Origin: CATOSP01 sp965216155
GTDB taxonomy: Bacteria > Chloroflexota > Dehalococcoidia > Lucifugimonadales > UBA3495
Assembly: GCA_965216155.1 (NCBI GenBank)
Contig: CBDCFD010000005.1
Coordinates: 806,001-870,000, forward strand
Reading direction: 5' to 3'
Length of the DNA stretch: 64,000 nucleotides
Positions 7,907 through 17,291 of the stretch are shown one piece after another. The notes beneath the pieces were generated by a model that saw nothing but the letters and a program-made list of their open reading frames with translations, was not told the DNA's origin and did no database searches. A program made the position numbers and the translations under genes. Every line of letters starts with the position of its first letter. The stretch's first letter is position 1.

Positions 7907-9280
7907 TCAGCCCCGGCGAGGCATCTCCACGCGGGGTGAAGGGACGGCATGTCCTTCTACGATCGCATCATTGGCCAGATGCTCCCCGCGCTCGTCCTCG
8001 GCACGGGCCAGCCGGACCCGGATACGGTCAATCGAGGACTGCGTCTCGCTGGCGCCGAAGAAGATGCAGCCGAGCCTTCTGGCGGCCAGCGCTGTCCCGG
8101 CACGGTCCCGCATGACCGGGTCGCACACCGTCTGCCCGGGCCTGCAAAACCGTTCCAGAACCATGCCGATGGCGATCTCGTTCCGGTGGGGGCCCGGCGG
8201 AAGCTCGTTCGCCCGAGGCACCTCGATGAGGTCATCCATGCCCGCGACACGAAAGCCTTCCTTCCCGTATACGAGCAGGGGCCGCCTGTGGAGAGCGATG
8301 CGGTGCGGGCGTCCAGATGATTCAGGCGGTCCCTGCAGCATGAGGTCGAACTCCGCCAGCCACTCCAGGTCCGGGTGCGCCAACTGCTCCAGCATTCGCG
8401 GCAAAATCAGCCCGCTGCCGACCACCACCATCACCCCGGTGTCTGCAAGGGCATGGGCGGCGAAGGCCGCCAGGCCGGACAGCAGGGGCAGGGCCTCCTC
8501 CGTATGTGGCGGGTGGGCGATGACGGCGTCCACGCTGCCGGCTGTCACCAGACCGTGCAGGTCCGCCACCGTGGCGGTGTGCAGCGTGGTGGTCTCGTCC
8601 GGCGGCCGGGCCAGTATGTCCGCCAGGGCCGCCGCCTCCTCGGCCAGGGCGATCTCCCGCTCGACCCGCTCGACCGCGCGTTTTATGGTCTTGGCCTCTC
8701 CCCTGAACACCAGGTCCACGGCTTCGTTCTGTACCTCCGGAGGCCGGTCCACGTGCCTGGCCGCCGCGCTGTACCTGATCCGCCACTGCGTCACCGCCTC
8801 CCGCAGCGCGGGCACGGCCGGGCCGTCCTCCGACAGCACTCGGCTGACGTCGGAGACGAGCCTCGTGGAGACTCCAATCAATTTCGCGGCCTCTTCCTGG
8901 GTAATATTCCGCAAATTTGCTGAGTTTTCTTCGGGCGTCCGCGGACGCCCGGGCGCAGAGTATTGGGACATGAGGTAGGCGGTCTGAGCTTTTTCGTTTT
9001 GGTCCATGTTGCGGAACGGGACGTTCTCGTCACCAAGGTACTCAAACGGGTCTTCGGCATCGTCCAGGACCTCATACCTGGGCTCTACGCCGGCTTCGAT
9101 GCATGCCTTCAGCCGGTGCAGCCCGTCGATGACCTGGCCCCGCCAGACGACGATCGGACGTCTGAGCCCGTGCGCGCGAATGCTGGCCAGCAGGCGGGCG
9201 TATCGCGCCGGGCTCAGTGGGGGGAAGGCCAGCGCCAGGAAACTGATGGGATATGGGCATCCGGCTATCAGGTAGTCCAT
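7907..9280 (-). CDS. ParB-like domain fused to a degenerate DNA methyltransferase-like domain
   Basis: The 457-residue protein starts at ATG 9280 after GGAGG. Residues 20-100 match a ParB/Srx-type domain (RPIVVWRGQVIDGLHRLKAC). They are followed by a helix-turn-helix region (ITQEEAAKLIGVSTRLVSDV) near 130-150. From about 235 the protein follows an N4/N6 DNA methylase plan, but the catalytic DPPY box reads AHPPH, and the SAM-binding DPFxGxGT box reads DPVMRDRAGTALAARRLG. ParB-methylase fusions are known in phages and plasmids, where they modify DNA. Loss of both key motifs suggests a DNA-binding or regulatory role. An inverted repeat overlaps its ribosome binding region. Confidence 0.75.
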   Translation of the reverse strand: MDYLIAGCPYPISFLALAFPPLSPARYARLLASIRAHGLRRPIVVWRGQVIDGLHRLKACIEAGVEPRYEVLDDAEDPFEYLGDENVPFRNMDQNEKAQTAYLMSQYSAPGRPRTPEENSANLRNITQEEAAKLIGVSTRLVSDVSRVLSEDGPAVPALREAVTQWRIRYSAAARHVDRPPEVQNEAVDLVFRGEAKTIKRAVERVEREIALAEEAAALADILARPPDETTTLHTATVADLHGLVTAGSVDAVIAHPPHTEEALPLLSGLAAFAAHALADTGVMVVVGSGLILPRMLEQLAHPDLEWLAEFDLMLQGPPESSGRPHRIALHRRPLLVYGKEGFRVAGMDDLIEVPRANELPPGPHRNEIAIGMVLERFCRPGQTVCDPVMRDRAGTALAARRLGCIFFGASETQSSIDRIRVRLARAEDERGEHLANDAIVEGHAVPSPRVEMPRRG

Positions 9281-9293
9281 GAGTGGTCAACCT

Positions 9294-9311
9294 CCAGTAA
9301 CTGGTTACTGG
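9294..9311. promoter_or_regulatory. dyad over the leader of the ParB-methylase-like gene
   Basis: Perfect 8-bp arms CCAGTAAC and GTTACTGG with a 2-base spacer lie 14-31 bases upstream of the start codon at 9280 and run into the GGAGG box on the minus strand. It could be an operator for the gene's own DNA-binding domain or an RNA hairpin masking the ribosome binding site. Confidence 0.55.
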
Positions 9312-10331
9312 AAATTGTGCACGATCCGAAGCGCCCCGCGTTTTAACATTTCGATCGAATGAGGTCGGCGACGCCCAGGGACGGGCCTGGTTTCCGACAA
9401 CCGGGTCGGTGGTCGATCCACGGGTGCCGGCCGGAAGGCAGAACGCCTGAGGTTCCCAGTGTGGAATGGACCTGCCTGTTCCGGTGGATGTCCGGAGATT
9501 CGCACTTGGGTTTGTGCCGGTCTCGCACCGCACCCATAGCCCCGTCGACCCATGCGGGAGTCTCCGGACCTTGGGCGGGAGGACCAGACTGCTGGGTCCA
9601 TGTCGATGTGACCCCGATGGAGAGACCCATGCTGGGAGCGTTGGCTTACCGACATTGTTCACCAGCCCCATGCGGATGTGCGTGGTTGCGATCATGTGAC
9701 CGGTCTGCGGGGCATGGGCTGCCGATGGGGTCAATCAGGGGGGTGGACGGGTTGGGTATGGGTGGACTTCCCGGCAATATTTGGGGGGTTGATACGGGCC
9801 GCTCCGTGTACACCTTGCGACAGGCGTCCCGGTGTCCCTGGCGTATGAGGCAGAGGAGGCCGGTGCAGGTGGTGTTTGTGGCCTGATGGAACACCATGCG
9901 GGCCGACGTTCTGACGCTGGTGGCCAGGAAGCTGCAAGGCTCCCCGGCGGTGGAGGGAATGCTGCCCAAGGACGGCCTAGCCGTCATCAGGGACGATGGC
10001 GACGACCTGATGCTGGCCCTCGCAAGGCCGATGGTCAACGGTGAGGAAACCGAGGACGGTCAATCGGTGGAGACGGCCCCGGGCGGGATGGAAGCCAGCA
10101 CACCGCGGGCGTCAGGGTTGCCGGGCAGACTCGATCACGATGATGCTGGGGTGTCCGGTGTCCACCGCAGCAGGATATGTGGGGGTCTGCGCCCAGGGTC
10201 GGGTTGCCAGGCGAACTCCGAAGGGTAGGAGCCGGAATCTGACGATAGTGGTCCGGCGGAGGGCTGCCTCGTCGCGGAAGGGATAGGGCTCGACGGGTCC
10301 TGTCTCCGCTGGTTGTTTGACCGGATACGGT
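9312..10331. other. stretch with no confident gene
   Basis: The plus frame at 9896-10228 begins MRADVLTLVARKLQGSPAVE and then KDGLAVIRDDGDDLMLAL, which is protein-like for about 65 residues and may be a small or truncated gene. It has no clear ribosome binding site. The remaining frames (for example 9359-9886 plus) are composition artefacts. No repeat is evident. Confidence 0.35.
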
Positions 10332-11279
10332 TCATCCTGTTGCTTGTTCCCCGGCATGTATCTCCGCGATCAGTGCCCGCGCCTTCCAGCTCACTTCTAA
10401 AGGCCGCTGCATGTGGTCGTTCTGTTTCCTTCTCTCGTCGTTCATCCGGTCCGCATATTCCTGCATCCTCTCCATTGGCTCCGTGAGGACTTCCCTGATG
10501 TACGCCTCAGTAATAGCCTGGACCTCGTTCTCCATCTGCCTGGCTATGTCCGCACATTCCGCCCTTATGTTCTGGCGGTACTGGATGCACTGGTTGTCTG
10601 CCTTCCGCTGGTCGAGACCGGACTTGATCTGGGCGCCGGCGTCAAGGACTATTGCCGCCACCGGCGTGATGAGGAAGAGGATGAGGCCGGCTTGATTTGC
10701 GGCGCCGTATGCCGCATCCTCGTCAACGTTCCCGCCGAAAGCGGCGACTCCGGGTACGCCGGTGACCTTCATGCCGTTCCAGTGGTACTCCCGGACGGAC
10801 GTCCTGAGTGGTCCGCTGCGCGCCCTTCCCAATGGACTTGCCCTCACCGTTGGTAAGGACCTCGATCAAGGTGGACTTCCCGGACATGGTCCGGCCAAAC
10901 AGTGTGATGTTGAAGGTCCCCATCCGTTGCCGGTTGCTTTCCGTCTCCCGGAGGGCCGTCTGGTGGGCTGCGGCCATGTTATCCACGGCTTCGTCCGGTT
11001 GCTCATAGACCGGGTTGTCATCCTGTCTCCCCCTTCTGTCTGCGTCCGCCCTCGACAGCGACTCCGCCCTCTGTCTTGCGTCCTGGATGATGATGTTCAA
11101 CTCGCGCAGTTGTTTCGACGCTGCTCGTGGGCGATGGCAGCCGAGTCGGACGGTTTGGCTAGCTCCCTTTCCAGTTCGGAGCGGCTGTTGCGTGCCCGCT
11201 TTTGCTCCTCGATGGCCGCGGCCTGGTTGAGGAGCGCCTGACTTTCAGCCAGAAGTTGGAGTAATTCTTCCTTCGTCAT
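10332..11279 (-). pseudogene. decayed dynamin-like GTPase (paralogue of the 47.9-50.1 kb gene)
   Basis: The start at 11279 overlaps the preceding coiled-coil gene by ATGA, as in the second locus. The text MTKEELLQLLAESQALLNQA shifts frame near 11100 and continues to FNITLFGRTMSGKSTLIEVL (P-loop). It shifts again near 10800 to YHWNGMKVTGVPGVAAFGG (G3) and LILFLIT. It then jumps to a hydrophobic end, VAAIVLDAG, and a C-terminal helical part ending GEQATG. Relative to the intact paralogue, the G4 region and most of the stalk are deleted, so a working GTPase cannot be made. The upstream partner remains intact. Confidence 0.8.
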
Positions 11280-12043
11280 GTCAGCGTAATCACCAGCGCT
11301 GCTACTGCGGCAACCGTTGCGGTCAGGGCTGCTCCTGCCAAAAGGATGGCGGTTCGTCGCCATTTGGCCGCGTTCCCGGCGAGGGCGGCGCCGGTTTCGG
11401 CCTTTTGCGCGTCGATGGTTTTCGCGGCCTCAGTGAACCTGGCATCGTTGACCCTGGCGGTTTCTTCCAGCGCCGTTGCCAGCATCTCCTCCACCCTTGT
11501 AGTGGTGCCGGAGCAGACCTGCCGGAAACGCTCGTTCAACTCCTCCCTTTCTCTCTGGAGGGTGTCGGACGCCGCCGTCAGGGCTTCCCTGTGGGAATTC
11601 TCCATTTGCCGTCTGTGGGTCTGTGCCTCGTCCATTGCCTTTCGTGCCTCGGCCCTGACCTGTTCCGCCTCCCGGTTGTAGATTGCCGCCCTCTCCCGGT
11701 CTGCCTTCCTGATGGTTTCGATGTGTTGTTCGAGGGTTGACCGGTGCTGGTTGGCCAGGTCGTCGAGAGTCTCGTTGAACCTCTTCGCAATGTTGACGAG
11801 GTTCCGGTGAAGCTCCTGGTTGTGGCTGGACTTCACGGCTTCCGTGGCATGCTCCACGGCCAGCCGGTGGGCCCGTTCCAGGTCTTCCCTGATCTTCACG
11901 ATGACGATGTCAGCCTTTTCCTGGGCGGCCTTTTCCATGTCGTCGTGTTGTTTGATGTGCAGCGCGGTAGTCTTCGAAGCCTGGGCTACCTGCTGGGCGA
12001 TTGAGGCCAGGACTTCTCCTGGATTTTCTTGGTCTGCGGACAT
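11276..12043 (-). CDS. coiled-coil protein with C-terminal membrane anchor, partner of dynamin-like GTPase
   Basis: ATG at 12043 follows GAGGTGATCC. The 255-residue protein is almost wholly helical. Long heptad-like stretches rich in Glu, Gln, Arg and Ala run over about residues 20-215 (ADIVIVKIREDLERAHRLAV, SDTLQREREELNERF). A C-terminal transmembrane helix, AILLAGAALTATVAAVAALV, ends LVITLT. It matches the frameshifted protein at 50128-50903 in length, sequence start (GEVL...QQVAQ) and anchor. In both loci its stop overlaps the GTPase start by ATGA, so the two are translationally coupled. I infer a membrane-bound scaffold for the GTPase. No named family is recognised. Confidence 0.75.
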   Translation of the reverse strand: MSADQENPGEVLASIAQQVAQASKTTALHIKQHDDMEKAAQEKADIVIVKIREDLERAHRLAVEHATEAVKSSHNQELHRNLVNIAKRFNETLDDLANQHRSTLEQHIETIRKADRERAAIYNREAEQVRAEARKAMDEAQTHRRQMENSHREALTAASDTLQREREELNERFRQVCSGTTTRVEEMLATALEETARVNDARFTEAAKTIDAQKAETGAALAGNAAKWRRTAILLAGAALTATVAAVAALVITLT

Positions 12044-12469
12044 GGATCACCTCGTCAGCCGGGTGCACGGCTCTTGAGTCTCTGGATACCTCATCTCAAT
12101 GCTGATCGGGTTAACACTAGAATCCATGGCTACATTTTCCGGGGCCCCGGGCCACTTGGTTCCCGGGTTCAATTGGCCTTGAGGCCTGGTGAGACGGCGA
12201 ATGGCAGGAACAGGGATTATCCTGGGTCAGGCGGTGTGGGGTGTCTCGCAGGCGTTGACACTCTGGGCTGCCAGGGTCCCTCGACTGCGCGCTGATTCCC
12301 CACCTAGCCGCCATTCTTCACCCTTCAGCTTGGTACGTCAACCTGAACATCTCCCGGTTGCAGGACGATTGCAAAGTCAGGGAAGTGAGAGTTGGGAGTG
12401 TGATGATATGGAGGCGGCGGAATCTCTGTTCGAGTGCTTGGAGCAGGCGCCGGACCCCAGGAGGGCCAG

Positions 12470-12664
12470 CTGACAGGGGTATGTAAGAACGAGATTATAG
12501 CTACGAACCGGCCCGCCACCTCTGGATTCTGGCCTACGCCGGAATGATGGAATGGGCCTGATAGTGGGTATTTGGGGGCGATTTTATATCTGAGTAAGTC
12601 TGCCCTGCTATGCGAACTCACGTTTAACTCCAGAGTTCCCAAATGAAATACATACCCTTGTCAG
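12470..12664 (-). mobile_element. MITE copy A, about 195 bp
   Basis: The ends read CTGACAGGGGTATGTA and TACATACCCTTGTCAG, imperfect by one base. The interior is the reverse complement of the element at 54441-54637 with roughly 85 percent identity by eye. It is flanked by GGAGGGCCAG and GGAGGGGCAG, a 10-bp target duplication with one mismatch, inside the ISAs1 transposase gene. It encodes no protein and must be mobilised in trans. Confidence 0.85.
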
Positions 12665-12701
12665 GGAGGGGCAGGGGAGTCCGCCATCCCTTTCAAGCTA
12701 T

Positions 12702-12729
12702 CCCCCGTTTTCACGAGGGCAGGCTCTGC
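12702..12729 (+). repeat. 28-bp sequence shared with 43561-43588
   Basis: CCCCCGT followed by CACGAGGGCAGGCTCTGC, with three variable bases between, occurs here and at 43561-43588 with 26 of 28 positions identical. Here it interrupts the transposase sequence just downstream of the MITE. Comparison with the ISAs1 fragment at 32.6-32.8 kb shows that about 24 bases are extra. Confidence 0.6.
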
Positions 12730-13884
12730 GCTTGACCCTGCTGGGCTTGGTCTGCGGCCAGACCACCATGGCCCACATAGCCCACTTCGCCAGGTTGCAC
12801 TGGCTGGCTCTGAAGGAGCCTCTGGGGTTTCTCCGGGACCACCCGCCTCACGCCACCACCATCTCGCGCACCCTGGCCGGGGGTCTCGCATGAACAATTG
12901 CAGGGCGCCCTGACTGGCTGGGTGGCCCGCGTGGTGGCGGACCAGGATCTGAATGCCTCGGTGGACGGCAAGTGGGCCAAGCAGTCCAGGGACGCCAACG
13001 AGAATCCCCTGGTGATGGTGAACGTGCTGGCCCATGACCTGAAGTTGTGTCTGGCCCAGTGGCCGGCGTCGGAAAAGCGTTACGAACCCAAGGTGTTGCA
13101 GGAGCAACTGGGGCAATTGTTCCAGCGCTATCCCGGGCTGCGGCTGCTGACCATGGACGCCCTCTATGCGGAGCGGGGCCTGTGCCAGGCCATAGTCAGC
13201 CAGGGGCGGGACTACCTGGTGCGAATCAAGGGGAACCAGCCTGAGGCGCTGGCCGCATTGGCCGACGGGTTTGCCGCAGAGGAGTTGGGGGAGCCGCAGG
13301 CAGAGACCCTGGAAAAAAGCGGGGGCGATTGAGAGACGGCGGATTTGGACCGATGCCCTGCTGGGCGGCTACATCCGGGATGAGTTGGGATTTCCCGGGG
13401 CGCGGCAGAGTGCGATGGTGGAGAAGGAGAGCGTGGATATAGCCACCGGGGAGGTGAGCCGGGAGCGCTGGTATCTGCTGACCAGCCTGAGTTCCCGGCA
13501 ATGCGGCCCAAAGGAACTGCTTCAATTGTTCCGCAACCACTGGAGCGCCCCGAACAGCCTGCATCATGTGAAGGACCGCAGTTGGGATGAGGACGTGCAC
13601 CCGCTGCGCCGTCCGGGGCTGAGTGAGGTCTTCGCCGTCTTGGTCAACACTGGGCTGAACGCGCTGCGCCTGGAAGGATGGTTTCCACCCCGTATGTCCA
13701 TGCCCCTGCGAGCCAAGACTTGCGCCTTCCGCCCAACGCAGACCATCAACCGCCTCTACGCACGCGCTTCCTGACTTTGCAATCGTCCTGCCAAGACCTT
13801 GCGATGGAGCGTTATGGATTCGAGCATATGGTAAGATAAACGGTTGATTATTCGCATAGCGCAACGATAGGAAGGGAGATTAGC

Positions 13885-15003
13885 ATGGCTAAGCTGATTT
13901 CGGTGTTCAATAACAAGGGTGGGGTAGGAAAGTCAACTATTTGCTGGAACCTCGCAGATACCTTGGGGGAGAGAGGGAAGAAGGTACTACTAATCGACTT
14001 TGACCCCCAATGCAATTTGTCAATAGCCATGCTCGGTGAGGAAGAGTTTATTCGCGCTCTGCCAACACAAAATGTCCCCTACGGCACTACTATCAGGTCT
14101 TTTGTGCAACGCTTCCTACAAAATACAGGTGGAGAAGAAATTTTCCTGCACAAGGGGCGAGCAAATGAGGAAACCCAGTCTCCAAAGACACATGAAAACG
14201 TTAGCCTGATAGCCGGGGATTTTTGGTTAAACGTTTACGCCGACTCCCTCAACGTTGGTGCTGACCTGTTATCCGGTACGGGGTTAAGCCGCTATGTTGC
14301 GCTCAAAAAGATAGTAGATATCGCCGAAGAAAAGCACAATGCCCCATTCGATTTCGTGCTGATCGATTTACCCCCTTCGTTCGGAGCGCTTGTCCGCGCT
14401 GCATACTATTCATCAGACTACTATATAGTCCCATGCACGTCCGATAACTTCAGTGTGTATTGTGTCGGCCTAATTGGAGATATGGTTCCCTCATTCATAA
14501 GCGATTGGCGAATCGGTCTGGATAGGTTCAAGCAGTCAAACCCACACTATGACGAGTTTGATAAACTTGGCAATCCTGTATTTGCGGGATGGATTTTTAA
14601 TGGATTCGATACTGCCCGCCATAGAAGGTCGCGGGAAGCCATAGATAGAAATGCCCCATTAGGGGAGCGGGAGATGGTTCGAGCAGACCTTACCATGCAC
14701 AGTAGAATCGTTTCTGCTATTAAAGAGGACCTTGTGCATAAATTGCAGCAGAAAATTGAGTCGTTTGACCCAGTTGCTACAGGTCTCCCACAAAATTACC
14801 AAGTTGGAGACATTGAAGATGCCAATGTTTTAGTACAAAACAGCTTATGGCAAAATGTCCCGTTGGGTAGGCTGGGTGATTACCGGCAGGTAGACGCCTT
14901 GCAAGACCGTTCACAATGGGCTCCCAATCAGAGAGAACAAATAATACTGATTGGACAGAAATTCAATGAACTCGCTGAAAAAATAGAACGCATATGTGTG
15001 TAG
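13885..15003 (+). CDS. ParA/Soj-like partition ATPase
   Basis: ATG at 13885 follows GAAGGGAG. The 372-residue protein has a deviant Walker A, NNKGGVGKST, at residues 9-18, the switch DFDPQCNLS near 38-46 and a Walker B-like FVLIDLPPSFGA. These are hallmarks of ParA/MinD ATPases that position DNA or protein cargo. It is longer than typical Soj proteins (about 250 residues), with extra segments that include a C-terminal helical region. No ParB is adjacent; the ParB-like fusion at 7.9-9.3 kb is not linked. The gene is clearly less GC-rich than its surroundings, which suggests acquisition from a plasmid or phage. Confidence 0.85.
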   Translation: MAKLISVFNNKGGVGKSTICWNLADTLGERGKKVLLIDFDPQCNLSIAMLGEEEFIRALPTQNVPYGTTIRSFVQRFLQNTGGEEIFLHKGRANEETQSPKTHENVSLIAGDFWLNVYADSLNVGADLLSGTGLSRYVALKKIVDIAEEKHNAPFDFVLIDLPPSFGALVRAAYYSSDYYIVPCTSDNFSVYCVGLIGDMVPSFISDWRIGLDRFKQSNPHYDEFDKLGNPVFAGWIFNGFDTARHRRSREAIDRNAPLGEREMVRADLTMHSRIVSAIKEDLVHKLQQKIESFDPVATGLPQNYQVGDIEDANVLVQNSLWQNVPLGRLGDYRQVDALQDRSQWAPNQREQIILIGQKFNELAEKIERICV

Positions 15004-15099
15004 TTACGGGCAATCAACAACACTTCACTTTCATCAACGCAGCAAGCTCCAGTGTGCCAGGCCGGGCCGGCCGTGGCCTGGGGCAAAACTCCCCGAACC

Positions 15100-15763
15100 A
15101 CGGACCGTGGTGGACTTCATCATCCGGGGGGCGGACCACCTGCTGCAGAAGCACTTCGGCAAGACGCTGGCCGACGACAACGTGCAGATTCTCGACCCGG
15201 CCACCGGGACGGGCACCTTCGTCACCACCCTGATCAACCACCTGCCCGCCGACCGGCTGGAGCGCAAGTACCTCAACGAAATCCACGCCAACGAAGTGGC
15301 CATCCTGCCCTACTACATCGCCAACCTGAACATCGAGTACACCTACCAGCAGCGGACGGGCCGCTACCTGGAGTTCCCCAACCTGTGCTTCGTGGACACG
15401 CTGGACAACCTGGACTGGCAGCAGCAGGGAGCGACCGGCGGTGCCGTAACTCGCCAGGGCTCCTTCAACCTGGGCGGCCTGTCCGAGGAGAACTGGATCC
15501 GCATCCAGGAGCAGAACGAAAAGCCGATCAGCGTCATCATCGGCAACCCGCCCTACAACGCCAACCAGCAGAACGAAAACGACAACAACAAGAACCGGGA
15601 GTACCCCGAGATTGACCGGCGCATCCGCGAGACCTACATCGCCAGCAGCACTGCCCAGAAAACCAAGCAGTACGACATGTACAAGAGGTTCATCCGATGG
15701 GCCATTTCGACTGCTCGAAAACCCGTGAATCACCGTTCAGGGAGCGAAACTTGTTTGGCTTGA
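15100..15763 (+). pseudogene. type ISP restriction-modification enzyme, methylase core only
   Basis: The frame begins abruptly after the ParA gene with VVDFIIRGADHLLQKHFGKT. It contains the SAM-binding motif LDPATGTGTFVTTL and the catalytic motif IGNPPYNANQQNENDNN, then YKRFIRWA. These belong to the N6-adenine methylase domain of single-chain (type ISP, LlaBIII-like) enzymes, which normally exceed 1000 residues and carry an N-terminal nuclease and helicase. Here both those domains and the target-recognition C-terminus are missing, and the last residues are foreign. This is a fragment with no expected restriction activity. Confidence 0.75.
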
Positions 15764-15987
15764 TGTTGAATAAGGGGCCTGGAAAAACAAGGTCTGGGGG
15801 AAAATGCACCACCGTTGCCCCTTACTATCGCATTGTTTGATGCTCTTTATGGCCTACACGTTAAAGCGCGATTGCCCTGCTTCTTGCATCGGCCTGGAAG
15901 ACCAGGCTAAAGGTAAGATGATATAGTGTAAGAGCCACCCCCGTCCGCTCCGGCGGAATTGACGGTTGCAGATCAGGAAAAGCAACT
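15764..15987. other. gap upstream of the AAA/TOPRIM pair
   Basis: No gene. AT-richer sequence near 15910-15935 (GATGATATAGTGTAAG) could form the promoter of the following pair. A ribosome binding site AGGA lies just before 15988. Confidence 0.3.
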
Positions 15988-17286
15988 ATGATTACTAAGC
16001 TTTGGGCCAAGAACTTCCGCAGTATAGGGAGCGCGGAGTTGGAGTTGGACCCATTGACAGTATTGGTGGGCCCAAACGCTTCGGGTAAGAGCAACTTGCT
16101 GGACATAGCAGGGTTCTTAGGCGATGTTGCACGCTATGGCTTGGAAACAGCTGTAACGCGACGCGGCGGAATAGGCTCCATAGGTCGTCGGTATCCCACC
16201 GATACGGTTGCCACCTTAGAAATTGGTCTTCGGCAAGAAGTTCCCAATACACATCCTACGCGAACTGTAGAATATGGCTTCGAGTTGACAGGTCGAGGGG
16301 AGAGTGACTATCGGCTAAAACGAGAGTTTGCCAAGCTAGTATCTTCAAATCCACGCCGTAAACTTGCTGAAGTTGAGATCACCGACGGTCGTTTGACCCT
16401 ACCAAAGTTCGATGATCTTGATCAAGAAGCCACGGTCGCGGATGCAGGTAGATCCCAACCTAGGCTTTCTGTGATCCGCAATCTGCTCATGGAGGAATTT
16501 GGCGATTACGACCTCCAATTGATTCCCGCGAGGCCTTCCCGGGTCAGTTCGCTCGTGGCTGTTATGGTGAGCGTGGTGGGCAACAGCGACCAAGACTCTC
16601 ATTTCCGGTTACACACCGCACTGGAACAATTGAAGGAGAAGCTATCTGAAATTCGTCTGTACCACATCTTCCCCAACTCCTTACGTGAGCCTCAGAAGGT
16701 GGCAGAAAGCCATCCCTTAGACGTGAGGGGAGAAAACTTAGCGTCAACACTGAAAGATATGGACCAGAAGGGTAACAGGTTTCTCTCAGAGTTGAAGAAC
16801 GCCCTTAACTACGCAGTTCCGGACATTTGCGACATCCGTGTCAGCAGCGCTGGAAGCTACAACGTCATCGAACTCAAGCACGCTGGGGATAGCTCGACTG
16901 ATAGAGAGACCTGGTTCGACCTCTCCTATGAGTCCGATGGCACGGTTCGCCTATTGGCCATGCTCACCGCTCTTTTCCAGGAACCTGCTCTGTCCCTGAT
17001 TGGGCTCGAGGAACCCGAGTTAGCCATTCATCCGGGAGCAATGGCAGTTCTCGCGGATACTATGCAAGAGGCTGCATCGCGGGGGCAGATCTTGGTCACC
17101 ACCCACAGCCCCGACCTGATCAACCGAATTCCCGTTGAGAACATCCGGGCCGTCAGTGCAGAAAGTGGATCCACTAAGGTGGACAGAGTATCCGACGACC
17201 AGATGAATTCAATCATGGACGGGCTTTTCCTCCCGGGAGAATTGCATAGCATGGAAGGGCTTGAGCCAGCAGGTGAGCGAGAGTAG
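15988..17286 (+). CDS. OLD/SMC-like AAA ATPase of a two-gene defence-type pair
   Basis: The 432-residue protein opens MITKLWAKNFRSIGSAELEL, then has Walker A GPNASGKSN at about 29-37. An ABC-type Walker B (LIGLEEPELAIHP) is followed by a switch histidine in TTHSPDLINRI. That is the AAA_21 plan used by OLD nucleases, PARIS AriA and related ATPases, which dimerise over ATP. There is no TOPRIM domain in this chain; the next gene, five bases on, supplies a TOPRIM-like protein. I infer a split OLD/PARIS-like complex in which the ATPase senses or controls the partner nuclease. Ribosome binding site AGGA is present. Confidence 0.8.
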   Translation: MITKLWAKNFRSIGSAELELDPLTVLVGPNASGKSNLLDIAGFLGDVARYGLETAVTRRGGIGSIGRRYPTDTVATLEIGLRQEVPNTHPTRTVEYGFELTGRGESDYRLKREFAKLVSSNPRRKLAEVEITDGRLTLPKFDDLDQEATVADAGRSQPRLSVIRNLLMEEFGDYDLQLIPARPSRVSSLVAVMVSVVGNSDQDSHFRLHTALEQLKEKLSEIRLYHIFPNSLREPQKVAESHPLDVRGENLASTLKDMDQKGNRFLSELKNALNYAVPDICDIRVSSAGSYNVIELKHAGDSSTDRETWFDLSYESDGTVRLLAMLTALFQEPALSLIGLEEPELAIHPGAMAVLADTMQEAASRGQILVTTHSPDLINRIPVENIRAVSAESGSTKVDRVSDDQMNSIMDGLFLPGELHSMEGLEPAGERE

Positions 17287-17291
17287 CCAGC

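Larger units (their letters stand above)
12408..13774 (+). pseudogene. ISAs1-family transposase, disrupted
   Basis: The N-terminus (MEAAESLFECLEQAPDPRRA) is cut by the MITE. Coding sense returns as ALRLTLLGL-type text, then LTGWVARVVADQDLNASVDG, KWAKQSRD, MVNVLAHDL and RIKGNQPEALAAL, and reaches a frameshift near 13325 in an A6/G5 stretch. After it come IERRRIWTDALLGGYIRDEL and RNHWSAPNSLHHVKDRSWDE. The DGK core, KGNQ motif and HW..E/P.SLH..KD segment are those of ISAs1-type DDE transposases. The gene cannot make a full product because of the insertion and the shift. Confidence 0.8.
12361..13790 (+). mobile_element. ISAs1-type insertion sequence, itself interrupted
   Basis: Perfect 21-bp terminal inverted repeats bound the element: it opens CAGGACGATTGCAAAGTCAG at 12361 and the complement closes at 13790. 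Inside is a broken ISAs1-family transposase gene reading left to right, a 195-bp MITE at 12470-12664 and a 28-bp foreign tag at 12702-12729. No target duplication is obvious at the outer ends. The element lies between the decayed GTPase operon and the ParA gene. Confidence 0.8.

Noticed and set aside
12150..12185. tRNA T-arm-like GGGTTCAATTGGCC
   Set aside because: Only one arm; flanks do not make a cloverleaf.
15100..15763. functional type ISP restriction-modification enzyme
   Set aside because: Only the methylase core is left; nuclease, helicase and specificity parts are missing.
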